Part shown: piece after piece, positions 50,978 to 60,259 of the stretch
How positions within the stretch are numbered: the first letter of the stretch is position 1
How the letters are laid out: each line of letters opens with the position of its first letter
Assembly (NCBI GenBank): GCA_039029315.1
Contig: JBCCGK010000037.1
Span: forward strand, 33,751-97,750
Length of the DNA: 64,000 bases
Direction of reading: 5' to 3'
DNA from: JBCCCJ01 sp039029315
Lineage (GTDB): Bacteria; Bacteroidota; Bacteroidia; J057
Notes under the pieces: model-generated
The model's input: the letters and a program-made list of their open reading frames with translations, nothing else
Databases searched by the model: none
Told to the model about the DNA's origin: nothing
Made by a program: the position numbers and the translations under genes

Positions 50978-51895
50978 ATGAAACCCATCTATATGTATGT
51001 GAGCCTTTTTTGCCTGCTTACCCTGCTGTTGGTCATGAGCTGTAGCTGTGGAAGCACCAATGGACAAGGAGTAACAACAGAAACGAGCGAAACAGAGGTG
51101 CCAGTGCTTTGCACGCCTGCCATTTCCTTTTCAGAAGATTATGGTCAGGTGCAAAAACACAGTCTGATTTTCATTGATGTAACTGATACAACCATTTACG
51201 GGCCATCAGCCATCAAATATCTTCGCCAAATCCTGGAGAAGAGACTGTCGACAGCTGAGGATCGGCGACCAGAATTTGACTTCAAGGGAGATAAAATCCA
51301 GATCTTCTATATCAGTGCCAATACAGCAACAACCCAAAAAACGTCCTTAGCCAAGATTGATCTCCGGACCCCACCGCTTGGAGAACTGATTCCTGGTCAG
51401 GGAATCATTAACAACAACAAAAAGCGGCGATACTTATGCGAGATTGAAGCGCTGATCGATCAGAAAATGGAGGAAATCGATCAGGAAATCCGACGAATCA
51501 GAAAAGATAATCAGGATGTCAACAGCGATGTACTGGGCTTGTTCAATATCGCCCATCGGGAGTTCAGTCGCAGTGATGCGGCAGACAAAGCGATTTTTGT
51601 CATCTCGGATATGGAGCAATTTTGCCACAATGGCGGGTATTTTAGCTGCGAGCAGACCCGAATCTGTTCCTCTGGCTGCAGGCATGCCTATGCCCAAGGA
51701 GATGCTGGCTCAGACGCGATTCGAATTCAGGACAAATTGGATGGATTGAATGCCTTCTCCAAGGTAGGCTTTCACTATATGCGTGGAGATCGACCCGTCG
51801 GCAATACCAATCAGAATGTACTCAACTTCATTCAGGATTATTGGGCGGGTTTGGTCGTCGAGGTCGGGATGAATGAATTTGATCAAATAGACTAG
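50978..51895 (+). CDS. vWA-like lipoprotein
   Basis: 305 aa. Lipoprotein signal LLTLLLVMSC (C22). The following domain has SLIFIDVTDTT (D67, T69), a helical insert with many charges (about 165-190), and KAIFVISDMEQF as third-loop strand, again a vWA-like layout. Several cysteines near the end (DMEQFCHNGGYFSCEQT, CSSGC) may form disulphides. It lies 21 bases after the preceding vWA-like gene and three before the next. It probably works in the periplasm with its neighbours. The call rests on motif layout. Confidence 0.62.
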   Translation: MKPIYMYVSLFCLLTLLLVMSCSCGSTNGQGVTTETSETEVPVLCTPAISFSEDYGQVQKHSLIFIDVTDTTIYGPSAIKYLRQILEKRLSTAEDRRPEFDFKGDKIQIFYISANTATTQKTSLAKIDLRTPPLGELIPGQGIINNNKKRRYLCEIEALIDQKMEEIDQEIRRIRKDNQDVNSDVLGLFNIAHREFSRSDAADKAIFVISDMEQFCHNGGYFSCEQTRICSSGCRHAYAQGDAGSDAIRIQDKLDGLNAFSKVGFHYMRGDRPVGNTNQNVLNFIQDYWAGLVVEVGMNEFDQID

Positions 51896-51898
51896 CCC

Positions 51899-53245
51899 AT
51901 GTCCCATTCATCGAACGTATTGATCCTGATTCCGTTGCTGTTCTGCGGGCTGTGTGCTTGTCAGGAGGAGGACAAACCACACCAATTGGTAGAATCCAAC
52001 CAGATATACTATCAAGGGAATCTGGGACTTGTGTCTCAGCAAGGAATCATGGTTTTCTTTCCGACAGGCTCCCTGATGAAAGGCAGGCATCCTTATGAGG
52101 GCGAGCTCTCGATCGATTTGGCGAGTCATGACGAGCTGCGGTCGCGCTTCGAACCATCCAAGGATTCTCCAATTCGGGAAATCCAGAATCCCAAAAATCT
52201 GTTTGTTGTCAGATCGCAGGAAGATTCCATGCGATCAGATCTATATATCGCCAACAGCAAGCGTATCCTCTTGTTTGTCCCTGTGGTTGGTGGGGAGTTG
52301 GAATCCTATCAGCTCATTCATTCACCAGATGAATTGGCAGAGACCTTGTTCGAAGATGGATTCCTGGGAAAAGACCGGCATTTGGCAAGCCTGTCCCTGA
52401 CAGATCCTTCTTCTGATGCTCTTCAACGAATCTTGTATCATGATCCTGACAAGAATGATCAACAGGCGATCGAGAGCTATCTCGAAAAACAGCAAAGCTA
52501 TCAGGAATTGGAAGACTTCCTGGATGCGGGATGGCAGGAATCACAACGACGGTTCAAGCAGAGTCAGGAACTCTATCTGGATGAAGGCGATTTTCCAGAG
52601 ACAGTGAGTTACTATGCACTATCGATGAACTATTTGCGCGATCCACCGCCTGATTCAGCCTTGATTTATTCGATTCGGGATCATATGAAGGATGAAGCAT
52701 TTGTCATCATGGATTGGACTGGGAGCATGTATCGCTTCCGACCAGAGCTGGAGCAATTCCTCAAGGAAAGTACAGAAGAAAAAAAGATCAAGTTTATCAG
52801 CTTCTACAATGATCTTCGCTGCAATGAATATGGAGTAAGACCTGGAGACTTTCGCGGGGTGTATACGCATACCGTAGCCTTTCCTTCCCAATCAGAGGTA
52901 AGCAGCCTCATGCGGGAGTGTGAGACTGGTGGATATGGGGGGGGAGAACTGGAAGAAAATGATCTGGAAGCTGTGGTGAAATCACTTCAGCGTGTTCGCA
53001 ATGATCAATTCCAGGAAATTGCCCTCATCATTGACAACAATGCACAACCCAAGGACATGGCACTTCTGCCACGGATCAGGCTGCCTTCTGAGATCACCCT
53101 CAACCTGTATATCTGTCGGGCCAATGCCTTTCATGATGTTCATCCTGGCTACCTCCGTGTAGCCCAACGATTCGACGCGAATGTGATTCTTGTGAGCACA
53201 CAGGAGAAGCAATCGATTCATCAGATCCTCGGCAAGGACAGTTAA
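51899..53245 (+). CDS. vWA-domain lipoprotein
   Basis: 448 aa. Lipobox GLCA-C (C21). The N-terminal 180 residues form a beta-rich domain, and residues 185-225 are helical. The C-terminal vWA domain starts AFVIMDWTGSMYRF, the clearest metal site of the operon (D272, T274, S276), with EIALIIDNNAQPKD as third-loop strand. A glycine-rich loop (GGYGGGELEENDLEAVV) lies where vWA domains have the metal-binding threonine. It follows the previous stop by three bases. This is the third of three stand-alone vWA-like proteins in a row and probably binds a partner in the envelope. Confidence 0.7.
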   Translation: MSHSSNVLILIPLLFCGLCACQEEDKPHQLVESNQIYYQGNLGLVSQQGIMVFFPTGSLMKGRHPYEGELSIDLASHDELRSRFEPSKDSPIREIQNPKNLFVVRSQEDSMRSDLYIANSKRILLFVPVVGGELESYQLIHSPDELAETLFEDGFLGKDRHLASLSLTDPSSDALQRILYHDPDKNDQQAIESYLEKQQSYQELEDFLDAGWQESQRRFKQSQELYLDEGDFPETVSYYALSMNYLRDPPPDSALIYSIRDHMKDEAFVIMDWTGSMYRFRPELEQFLKESTEEKKIKFISFYNDLRCNEYGVRPGDFRGVYTHTVAFPSQSEVSSLMRECETGGYGGGELEENDLEAVVKSLQRVRNDQFQEIALIIDNNAQPKDMALLPRIRLPSEITLNLYICRANAFHDVHPGYLRVAQRFDANVILVSTQEKQSIHQILGKDS

Positions 53246-53294
53246 GTTTCGCCTTGACCCCATCTATTTGTCCATTCCCATAATCCCATACATT

Positions 53295-55907
53295 ATGTCA
53301 GGCACACTCATAAAAAATAAAATATATCAACTAATTGATGAAAACAGAATTACAGAAGCTCTAAAATTCCTTGCTGAAAATAACAAGAAGCCAAGGTATA
53401 AGAGAGCAATTACGCTTATTCGGAGTGACTGGAATGCGCTTCAACAAGGGAAGATTGCCGGTAGTATTTCTAATGATCTACTCAATGAAAGACGAAGCCA
53501 GATTAATGAGAGAATTTTGGAGTTGGTAGATCAAATTCTGAAGGAACCGATTCCTCCAGAGCCGATTCCTCCTTTACCCAAGCCCAAACCAACACCTTTT
53601 TGGTCAAGAATCTGGACAAAACTCCAGAAAATCATCCAGTTTTTTACGCGTCACAGAAAACCGATACTGATAGGCTTAATTATATTGTCAGGAGGATTTG
53701 TAGGCGGGGGGCTGATTTGGACGTTTATGAAACACAATGCCTCCATCTACTTTTGCGCGTTTGACGACAGAACACCCGAAGATCAGCATCTTCGCATTAC
53801 TCTGCTTCCCTTTCAGTCTGAATCCAGTGTTCCTGACAAGGAGGATGGCTATCGGCAACAACTTCTGGACCGACTGCTGGATAAGCGCGAGAATGAAAAC
53901 CTGACATTTCAGATTGGGGTATGTGATAGCAGTCTAAGGATCACAAGTTTCTTTCAAGCCTTACTTTTTGGGAAAGAGTTGAATACAGACCTGATTGTAT
54001 GGGGGAACTACAAGACGCTGGATGATCAGGATCAAAGCAAACAAGTCAATATTCACTATGCCCTGGTCTCAGACAAATACATTGATCAGTCCAAATCCAG
54101 TGGCAGCACAGGAGAACAGCCTTTGCAAACACTTGGGCACCTAAGAGAAGGCTATCTCCAGAAAGATATTGATTTTGTGATCTATTGGTTGCAGGGACTT
54201 GCAGCCTACGATCAGGATGATCTCAAAACAGCGGATATCTGGTTCAAACGTGCCATGGAAACGAACTCAGATACAGATGAATTTTCGCATGAAACGCTCA
54301 CATTATTGGGCACGATCTTCAACAATCTGGGGGAATATGCCCATGGCTTGACCTATCATCAAGAGGCCCTCGATGCCTATACCTCTTCCACCAGCGAATA
54401 TGACCAGGATGATTTGGGGGAAATCTACAACAATATTGCAATCAGTTACCGGAACCTGAATCAAAACGATAGTGCATTTGCCTATTTTGAGCATACCCTG
54501 GCATTGCTGGAAGACAATCCCATCAACTATGCCATTGCACTCAACAATACCGCCACTGTGATCAATGGGTATTTTGACAATCACAATCGAGCACTTACCT
54601 ATCTTGGCAATGCCCTCAATATTCTGAACACAGATGAGGGGGAAGGAATCTCCTACCAAAGAAGGGAGTTGCTCAAGGCAACCTGTTATAACAATATCGC
54701 CTCCGTCTATCGAGATGCGGGAGCATGTGATCGGGCGTTGGAGAATCAGGAAAAAACAGAAGAGATCTATCATGCCCAGTTGGAAGATCAGGGACATTCG
54801 GATTTTGCGGCGCTATACAACAATTTGGCAGTGATAAAAGGCTGTTTAGGAGATCATGAATCGGCAGTTGACTATCATGAACGTGCAGTTGAGATACAGG
54901 AAACAAAATTACCAGCCGATCACCCGTCCCGGCGTCGCTCCTATAAAAATGCAGCCATTGCAAGCCTGGAAGCTGGCCAAGAAGAAAAGGCAATCCACTA
55001 TTTCAAAAAGCATCTTGCCATTCGAGACAAGCAACCAGAGATGGTGGATAAGGATATTTTGTCCTCTCTTCAACAGTTGGCCGATTTGCTGGGCAAAGTG
55101 GGACAAGCAGAAGAAGCTGAATCCTATCTGAGTGATGTGGAGTCCGTCCAACAACAGCTGGGTCTGACAGATCCGCATGAGAATCTGAGATTAGCTGCTG
55201 ATAAGGCATACAGAGCCTACAATAAAGAGGCATATGAACAAGCGATTCTGCATTATTCAGAGTATCTGAGTCTGGATGATGCCCTGTCCTCTCCGGATCA
55301 GAACCTATGGGCCAACTGTATCGATGGCTTGTATAGTTCCTATAACAACTGGGCTGTTCAGCTGACCAACTCCGACAGTACAGATGAAGCCATCAGCCTC
55401 TTAACACAAGGCATTGCCCAGCTATCTTCCGAACTGTCTCCAAGGGATAGCAGCGTCATGGAGTTGCGACAATTGTTGATTCAATGTTACAACAATCAGG
55501 GAATTAACAACTCCAACGCTGAAAATTACCCCTTGGCCATCGAATACTTTGATAGGGGTATTCAGGCATGGGAGGCATATGCGCAGCCCGGAGACAATAC
55601 GCTTACTGAGTTCCGCAAAGGCAAAGCTCTTGCCAATCGGGGACTGGGCATCAAGGCTGAGACCATGGATACAGCCCTTCCTTTTTATCAGGAAGCAGAA
55701 AGAATTCTCCTTAAGGTAGGAGGAGAAACTACAGAATCGGACTTGGCAGACTTGTATAGAGATATGGGAGTGGGGTTTGGAAATGAAAAACAGTGGGAAC
55801 AAGCCCGATCCTATTTGCAAAAATCACTGGCCATCTATACCCGTCTGAATGATGAAGAAGGTCAAGCCAAAGTCCAGGAATTTCTCGGGCAGATCAGCCA
55901 GAGTTGA
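53295..55907 (+). CDS. EAD-like / transmembrane / TPR protein
   Basis: 870 aa. Residues 1-82 are helical: LIKNKIYQLIDENRITEALKF, LIRSDWNALQQGKIAGSIS, and NERRSQINERILELVDQIL. This closely resembles an effector-associated domain (EAD11-type), a death-fold-like adaptor of bacterial conflict systems. A proline-rich linker (EPIPPEPIPPLPKPKPT) and one membrane helix (about 123-144) follow. The outer part has an alpha/beta segment (150-270) and many TPR-like repeats (about 280-600 and 640-860) rich in YNN motifs. If the N-terminus is cytosolic, the TPRs are periplasmic. ATG 53295 (MSGTLIKN) was preferred to an earlier TTG. It is the last gene of the operon, 49 bases after the vWA gene. Confidence 0.72.
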   Translation: MSGTLIKNKIYQLIDENRITEALKFLAENNKKPRYKRAITLIRSDWNALQQGKIAGSISNDLLNERRSQINERILELVDQILKEPIPPEPIPPLPKPKPTPFWSRIWTKLQKIIQFFTRHRKPILIGLIILSGGFVGGGLIWTFMKHNASIYFCAFDDRTPEDQHLRITLLPFQSESSVPDKEDGYRQQLLDRLLDKRENENLTFQIGVCDSSLRITSFFQALLFGKELNTDLIVWGNYKTLDDQDQSKQVNIHYALVSDKYIDQSKSSGSTGEQPLQTLGHLREGYLQKDIDFVIYWLQGLAAYDQDDLKTADIWFKRAMETNSDTDEFSHETLTLLGTIFNNLGEYAHGLTYHQEALDAYTSSTSEYDQDDLGEIYNNIAISYRNLNQNDSAFAYFEHTLALLEDNPINYAIALNNTATVINGYFDNHNRALTYLGNALNILNTDEGEGISYQRRELLKATCYNNIASVYRDAGACDRALENQEKTEEIYHAQLEDQGHSDFAALYNNLAVIKGCLGDHESAVDYHERAVEIQETKLPADHPSRRRSYKNAAIASLEAGQEEKAIHYFKKHLAIRDKQPEMVDKDILSSLQQLADLLGKVGQAEEAESYLSDVESVQQQLGLTDPHENLRLAADKAYRAYNKEAYEQAILHYSEYLSLDDALSSPDQNLWANCIDGLYSSYNNWAVQLTNSDSTDEAISLLTQGIAQLSSELSPRDSSVMELRQLLIQCYNNQGINNSNAENYPLAIEYFDRGIQAWEAYAQPGDNTLTEFRKGKALANRGLGIKAETMDTALPFYQEAERILLKVGGETTESDLADLYRDMGVGFGNEKQWEQARSYLQKSLAIYTRLNDEEGQAKVQEFLGQISQS

Positions 55908-55920
55908 TTTTGATAAAGCC

Positions 55921-56010
55921 AATCACCTTTGAAGAGATGTTCGACTTCCTTTCCAGTAATAGGATGGACTTTCTTCTTCGGGAAAGGAATAGTTTCCTTC
56001 AAAGGTGATT
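55921..56010. terminator. Long stem-loop between convergent operons
   Basis: AATCACCTTTGAAG (55921-55934) pairs with CTTCAAAGGTGATT (55997-56010). A nested pair, TTCCTTTCC and GGAAAGGAA, lies inside. It separates the end of the plus-strand operon from the convergent porin gene and may terminate both directions. Confidence 0.65.
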
Positions 56011-56037
56011 CTTTCTTCGTGCTATACAACTCCATTG

Positions 56038-57252
56038 TTAAAACACCAGCTGCAACAACAACTCGGCCAACAGACGATTGACTTCTTCAGGGGAAGAATA
56101 GGAACTGGCAGCGACTTGAATCTTCAGGCCATTTCCCCAATATTTGGAGAGACCGAGTGTGGCTTCATTTTGTTCCTGGATTAGAGATTGGGAATTGTCT
56201 GCAAATTCCGGGCGAAGCATGCTGTAGCGGGCATCAAGCGCCCAGCCACCTTTGCTGGCATATCCAACTTGAACATTCATCGCACGACCAAGTCTCAAAA
56301 ATTGACTGATCTCCGTTGGGAGCAGCGGATCACCGCCTGCTTCATCCACATAAGAACCCTGTAGAGAGGTAGCTGTCGCCACTACATATTCGCCCAGAAG
56401 TGAGAATCCCTGAAACTTGAAGAGGATATCAGAATATAGTTGTCGATAGTCCGGGAGTTGCACATCGCCGATGAGGTTGTACAGAAAAAAGTCTCCATGG
56501 CCTGCCCCTGCCGGATGGCTGGCGCCATCATTGTAGCTGGCAGCCATACCTACAAGCAATTTGGGACTGGACTCATGCCCAAGATCAGCGATGGAGGATT
56601 CATTGTCTTCAGAGAAAAATCCGAGAGGATATACATCCAGTCTGGCAGCATATTTGATCCCGCCGAGATCCACATCTCTGGAATCCGTTCCGAAAGAATT
56701 GCGCCCATCTCCTGAGGTCAGTGCGATCTGAGGAACAATTCCAAATTGTTCCGATCCCAACCGACTGTCAATAAATGCTCCAAATTCCCGCCCACTTCTG
56801 CTGAAGGTCTGGCTCAACAGACCTCGTTCCGGGAATTGCAACTGATCCTCCATGATCATCATTTCTCGATTGTTTCCGATGGTTTGTTTTTGTCCAAGGC
56901 TGATGCTGAGTTGTTTCCAGGGATGGTAGGTAAGCCAGGCATCCAACAAGGGTTCGGTCAGACTGAAATCTGTTTGAAGGAAAAAACTCACTTTTTCCTT
57001 GGCAGCGAATCCCGAGAAATTCAGATAAGCACGTTTGGCATTGAAAAAAAGATCGTACTCTCTGTCCTGAACCTTTTCATAAGCCATTGAAGGCTGAATC
57101 ATGCCACTGAGGGTAAATTGGTAGGACCCATCATTCAGCAGGATATTCAAGCCCTTGCCAAGTTCAAAATCCAGTTGATTGCCTGAAGCTTCATTCTGCC
57201 CACAGAGAGGCAATGCACTGATCAACAATAGAGAAAAGATTACATTCTTCAT
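56038..57252 (-). CDS. OprO/OprP-type outer-membrane porin
   Basis: 404 aa. Signal peptide ending LPLCGQ, then a beta-barrel rich in aromatic and glycine residues: LTLSGMIQPSMAYEKV-like opening (YQFTLSGMIQPSM), RAYLNFSGFAAKEKVSFFLQTDF, LLDAWLTYHPWKQLSISLGQKQT. The end (LAELLLQLVF) finishes in phenylalanine as outer-membrane barrels do. The family is called phosphate-selective porin O/P, but in this phylum substrates vary. It is the last gene of the peptide-scavenging operon and a paralogue of the porin at 58942. Confidence 0.83.
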   Translation of the reverse strand: MKNVIFSLLLISALPLCGQNEASGNQLDFELGKGLNILLNDGSYQFTLSGMIQPSMAYEKVQDREYDLFFNAKRAYLNFSGFAAKEKVSFFLQTDFSLTEPLLDAWLTYHPWKQLSISLGQKQTIGNNREMMIMEDQLQFPERGLLSQTFSRSGREFGAFIDSRLGSEQFGIVPQIALTSGDGRNSFGTDSRDVDLGGIKYAARLDVYPLGFFSEDNESSIADLGHESSPKLLVGMAASYNDGASHPAGAGHGDFFLYNLIGDVQLPDYRQLYSDILFKFQGFSLLGEYVVATATSLQGSYVDEAGGDPLLPTEISQFLRLGRAMNVQVGYASKGGWALDARYSMLRPEFADNSQSLIQEQNEATLGLSKYWGNGLKIQVAASSYSSPEEVNRLLAELLLQLVF

Positions 57253-57265
57253 ATTCAGTCAGGAA

Positions 57266-58930
57266 TTAGATTCGATTTGGCTGGAGGTATCGATAAATGG
57301 GAAGAATTGCCTCTTTTTTTGTCTCGATTACCTCAAACGTAACAAAACTATTAGGAGCTTCCGGTTCCAATACTTCAATGGCCAGATTGGATTTCTGCTG
57401 ATCCAGATACACAATGGCAGTTCCAATAGGGAAGGTATGTGTGGTGCTAGAGGTCTGGGTCGAAACAAATTGTTGATGAATCCCTTCATAGAGGGAGGAA
57501 GACTTCTGATATTCTGTGATATGGTACTGCTCGACAGGGAGGGATTTTTCCTCAGTCAGTCGTTCAATGGATAGGCCCAGAATGGATAATTTTTCGATGA
57601 CAGCCTTCTGGTCGGGAAGAATGAGATAGGCTGTTGGGCGGTCTCGACTGAGAGTGGCTGTTGACTTCCAGGCATCCCGAATGCTTACTTCAAGCGTGAT
57701 TTCTTCATTTTTGTCCAAATCAATGGCCTGGATTGCTTGCTTGGATACATGCTTTTTGCTTTGAACATAGGCCTCTTGCTGAGACGTATTGGCCTGCTGG
57801 ATCTCCTGCTTGATTTGAGCAAGATTGTCATAGGCAGATTGCAGAAAGGAACTGGCAAGAAGAAAAGTGGTAAAAACCCTTCGCTTGAAAGAGGTTCGGC
57901 CTATTCCCACGCCTCTGATTTCAAACAAACAAGAAATGGTATTGGTGAGGGCATAGGAAGTGGCACTGGAACGGGCGTTGATGGAGCCTTGATTGAAGTG
58001 AATTTCCCCTCTATGTTTGGTGGTCGACATATAGTCATGATGGCGCAGCTGGTGTTGGTCCATGGCCTGAGTGGCGGGGATGACAAATGCTTCTTTTGTA
58101 AAATGCCTGAGGTTCTCAGGGACATTCAGATTGCCAGAATACAAGAACATGGCGTCATAGATGGAAGAAATTCCATAGGTGCTCATTTTCGCAAAATCCT
58201 TTCGATAGGGTCTGTATTCATGAAAATCCATCGCCACTTCTGCTTCGAACTCACTGTATGCCTGTTTGAGCGAAATGCTTTCCTGGGCCATGAGTTTGGT
58301 TTGATCTCGATTAAGGTCCAGACCATTGGCAGCGTAGCGATTTTGCTTCTCATAACCATCGATATTGACCATGGGGACGATGGCCACTTCCAGGCGATCC
58401 AGCAAGGCTTGATAGGTCTCTTCTGTCAGCAATTGATCAAGAAGATGGAGGATTCCTTCTGTACTGGCGGGTTCATTGCCATGCATCCCTGCCTGAATCC
58501 AAACCTTTACTTTTTCTTCCTCAGAAGGCCGGCTAAGAAGCAGAAGAGGAATCTCTTTGCCTTTCTGACTTTTGCCAATGAATGACAGCTGGACAAGATC
58601 GGGATATGCATCGACATACGCTTGAAGAAACGCCATCAATTCTTCGTATTTGGTGAATCCTTTCTTTTTTTGAAAAGCTGGCGTTTGGATGTTCAGATCG
58701 ACATCCGGGAAAAATTTCTCAGTAACTTTCCTGGATTGCGGATTGGGTTGAGAAAATAATAGGGGAGGGCAGAACAGGAAAAAACAAAGCCCTAGCAGCA
58801 AGAAAGATCCATTCCAAACAGGAAGCACTGAATTTCCCAGGGGCTTTAGGAGATTATTTGAAGTCAATCCTCTGACAAAAGCGAGGAGTGAGAGGGAGCG
58901 CGGACCTACGATCATACCTAATTGTTGCAT
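57266..58930 (-). CDS. M14-family zinc carboxypeptidase, secreted
   Basis: About 554 aa. The M14 zinc site is visible: HxxE in AGMHGNEPAS, the third ligand in AMDFHEYRPY, and the catalytic glutamate near CLFEIRG. Substrate-binding NIDGYEKQNRYAANGLDLNRD is also typical. A signal peptide (LLLGLCFFLFCPPLLFSQ) directs export. The C-terminal 200 residues are extra compared with simple carboxypeptidases. The start is uncertain: ATG 58930 leaves a long leader before the signal, while GTG 58828 (MLPVWNGSFLLLG) would give a normal signal peptide. It lies between two porin genes and probably trims peptides in the periplasm. Confidence 0.83.
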   Translation of the reverse strand: MQQLGMIVGPRSLSLLAFVRGLTSNNLLKPLGNSVLPVWNGSFLLLGLCFFLFCPPLLFSQPNPQSRKVTEKFFPDVDLNIQTPAFQKKKGFTKYEELMAFLQAYVDAYPDLVQLSFIGKSQKGKEIPLLLLSRPSEEEKVKVWIQAGMHGNEPASTEGILHLLDQLLTEETYQALLDRLEVAIVPMVNIDGYEKQNRYAANGLDLNRDQTKLMAQESISLKQAYSEFEAEVAMDFHEYRPYRKDFAKMSTYGISSIYDAMFLYSGNLNVPENLRHFTKEAFVIPATQAMDQHQLRHHDYMSTTKHRGEIHFNQGSINARSSATSYALTNTISCLFEIRGVGIGRTSFKRRVFTTFLLASSFLQSAYDNLAQIKQEIQQANTSQQEAYVQSKKHVSKQAIQAIDLDKNEEITLEVSIRDAWKSTATLSRDRPTAYLILPDQKAVIEKLSILGLSIERLTEEKSLPVEQYHITEYQKSSSLYEGIHQQFVSTQTSSTTHTFPIGTAIVYLDQQKSNLAIEVLEPEAPNSFVTFEVIETKKEAILPIYRYLQPNRI

Positions 58931-58941
58931 GGAATTCGGAC

Positions 58942-60243
58942 TTAGAATGCAAAAGAAGTAATGAGTCTGCCAATCCATTCATTTCCCTGGATTGGATCGC
59001 CAAAGATGTCATTGGAACCTTCTGCAACCTGTATATATGTACATGACATCTGTATTTTTGCTCCATAGCCTTTGGCCAGAAAGTAGCCCAGACCTATGGT
59101 GTAGTAGGTGGGACGATTGTAGAAGGTCCCATTGTTGAGGAAGGAATGCTGATCGGCTCTCAAATGTGTGTAGCGTCCATCAATGGAGAGTCGATTTTTG
59201 AACAAATAGCCCATTTGCAGATTGTAGGCCTTGCCAAGCATCATGCGGCCTTTGACATACCTGTCCACATCCTGCATTCCATCCACTAGAAAATTGGTGG
59301 AAATGGTGCCATTGTTTCGAATTCGTTGTGTGATATCTTCAGGAACCGTAGCCTGGGAGCCGACGAATTCTCCCAAGGCAGAGAAGCCTCTATATTTAAA
59401 CAAAAAATCAATCCCGTATTTCAGGTAGTTGGGTAGAGATTCCTGATTCAGGTCATTGAGATAAAGAATGCTTCCGCTGTCCCGGCCTCTTCTGCTACTC
59501 ATGCCCTGATTGTAGCTGGTATGTCCACCGATCACAAGTTTGGGTGCCTGCTCCCGCACCATATCGACCTGACGAAACTGACCCAAATTGGTAAAGAGTC
59601 CAAAAGGCAGGAAATCCAGCCTGCCACCGACTTTCATCCCGCCATGATCCTTGCCGAAGACATTCAGCCCATCTCCATTGGTGATTGCCAGATATGGGCG
59701 AAGATAGCTGCCCCTCCCGGATCGAAAGCTCCCCTGAGCAAACAAACCAAACTCTCGAATACTGCTGAAGGCTGAGGTAAGCCTGCTGCGCTCTACCAGT
59801 TGCAAGCTTTGAGATCCCATCGTTAGTTCGCGATTGTCAGTAGGCGTGGCACGTTGTCCGAAGGAGATTTTGATCCGACTAGTAGGATTATAGGCCACCC
59901 AGGCATCTAACAAAAAATCGCTTCCTCCTTCTCCAATCTCAGAGGTGCCACTCAAATCTATCTGAAATCGATAATCAATCTTTTGTTGCGCCGCTTCCCC
60001 TGTCAATCGCAACCGAAGCCGCCGCATTCTGAATCGAGGATATAGAGGCGTCTCCTCCATCCCCGTATATTTTTTTACCTCAAGAAAGGGTTGTACATAT
60101 CCTCTCAGGACCATGCTATAGCCTTGATCCCCGCCAACACTGATTCCTTCCCCCATTGTATAGCTGTTCAGATACATCTCTTGTGCAACCAGTCTTGAGA
60201 AAGACAGGAGCAGAATTGCTAGATAGAATGTGATGTTCCTCAT
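58942..60243 (-). CDS. OprO/OprP-type outer-membrane porin
   Basis: 433 aa. Signal peptide ending SRLVAQ, then a barrel with the same order of motifs as the porin at 56038: YSMVLRGYVQPFLEV, RRLRLRLTGEAAQQKIDYRFQIDLSG, FLLDAWVAYNPTSRIKISFGQ. It ends RLITSFAF with terminal phenylalanine. ATG 60243 starts the signal peptide; the longer frame overlaps the upstream gene. It is 16 bases downstream of the isoaspartyl dipeptidase gene. It may admit peptides. Confidence 0.84.
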   Translation of the reverse strand: MRNITFYLAILLLSFSRLVAQEMYLNSYTMGEGISVGGDQGYSMVLRGYVQPFLEVKKYTGMEETPLYPRFRMRRLRLRLTGEAAQQKIDYRFQIDLSGTSEIGEGGSDFLLDAWVAYNPTSRIKISFGQRATPTDNRELTMGSQSLQLVERSRLTSAFSSIREFGLFAQGSFRSGRGSYLRPYLAITNGDGLNVFGKDHGGMKVGGRLDFLPFGLFTNLGQFRQVDMVREQAPKLVIGGHTSYNQGMSSRRGRDSGSILYLNDLNQESLPNYLKYGIDFLFKYRGFSALGEFVGSQATVPEDITQRIRNNGTISTNFLVDGMQDVDRYVKGRMMLGKAYNLQMGYLFKNRLSIDGRYTHLRADQHSFLNNGTFYNRPTYYTIGLGYFLAKGYGAKIQMSCTYIQVAEGSNDIFGDPIQGNEWIGRLITSFAF

Positions 60244-60259
60244 TGGGATGAATGATTGT

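Noticed and set aside
45404..55907. Aerotolerance (Bat) operon
   Set aside because: Several vWA and TPR proteins recall BatA/B/C, but there is no MoxR or DUF58 gene, and the sigma-like and EAD-like ends do not fit.
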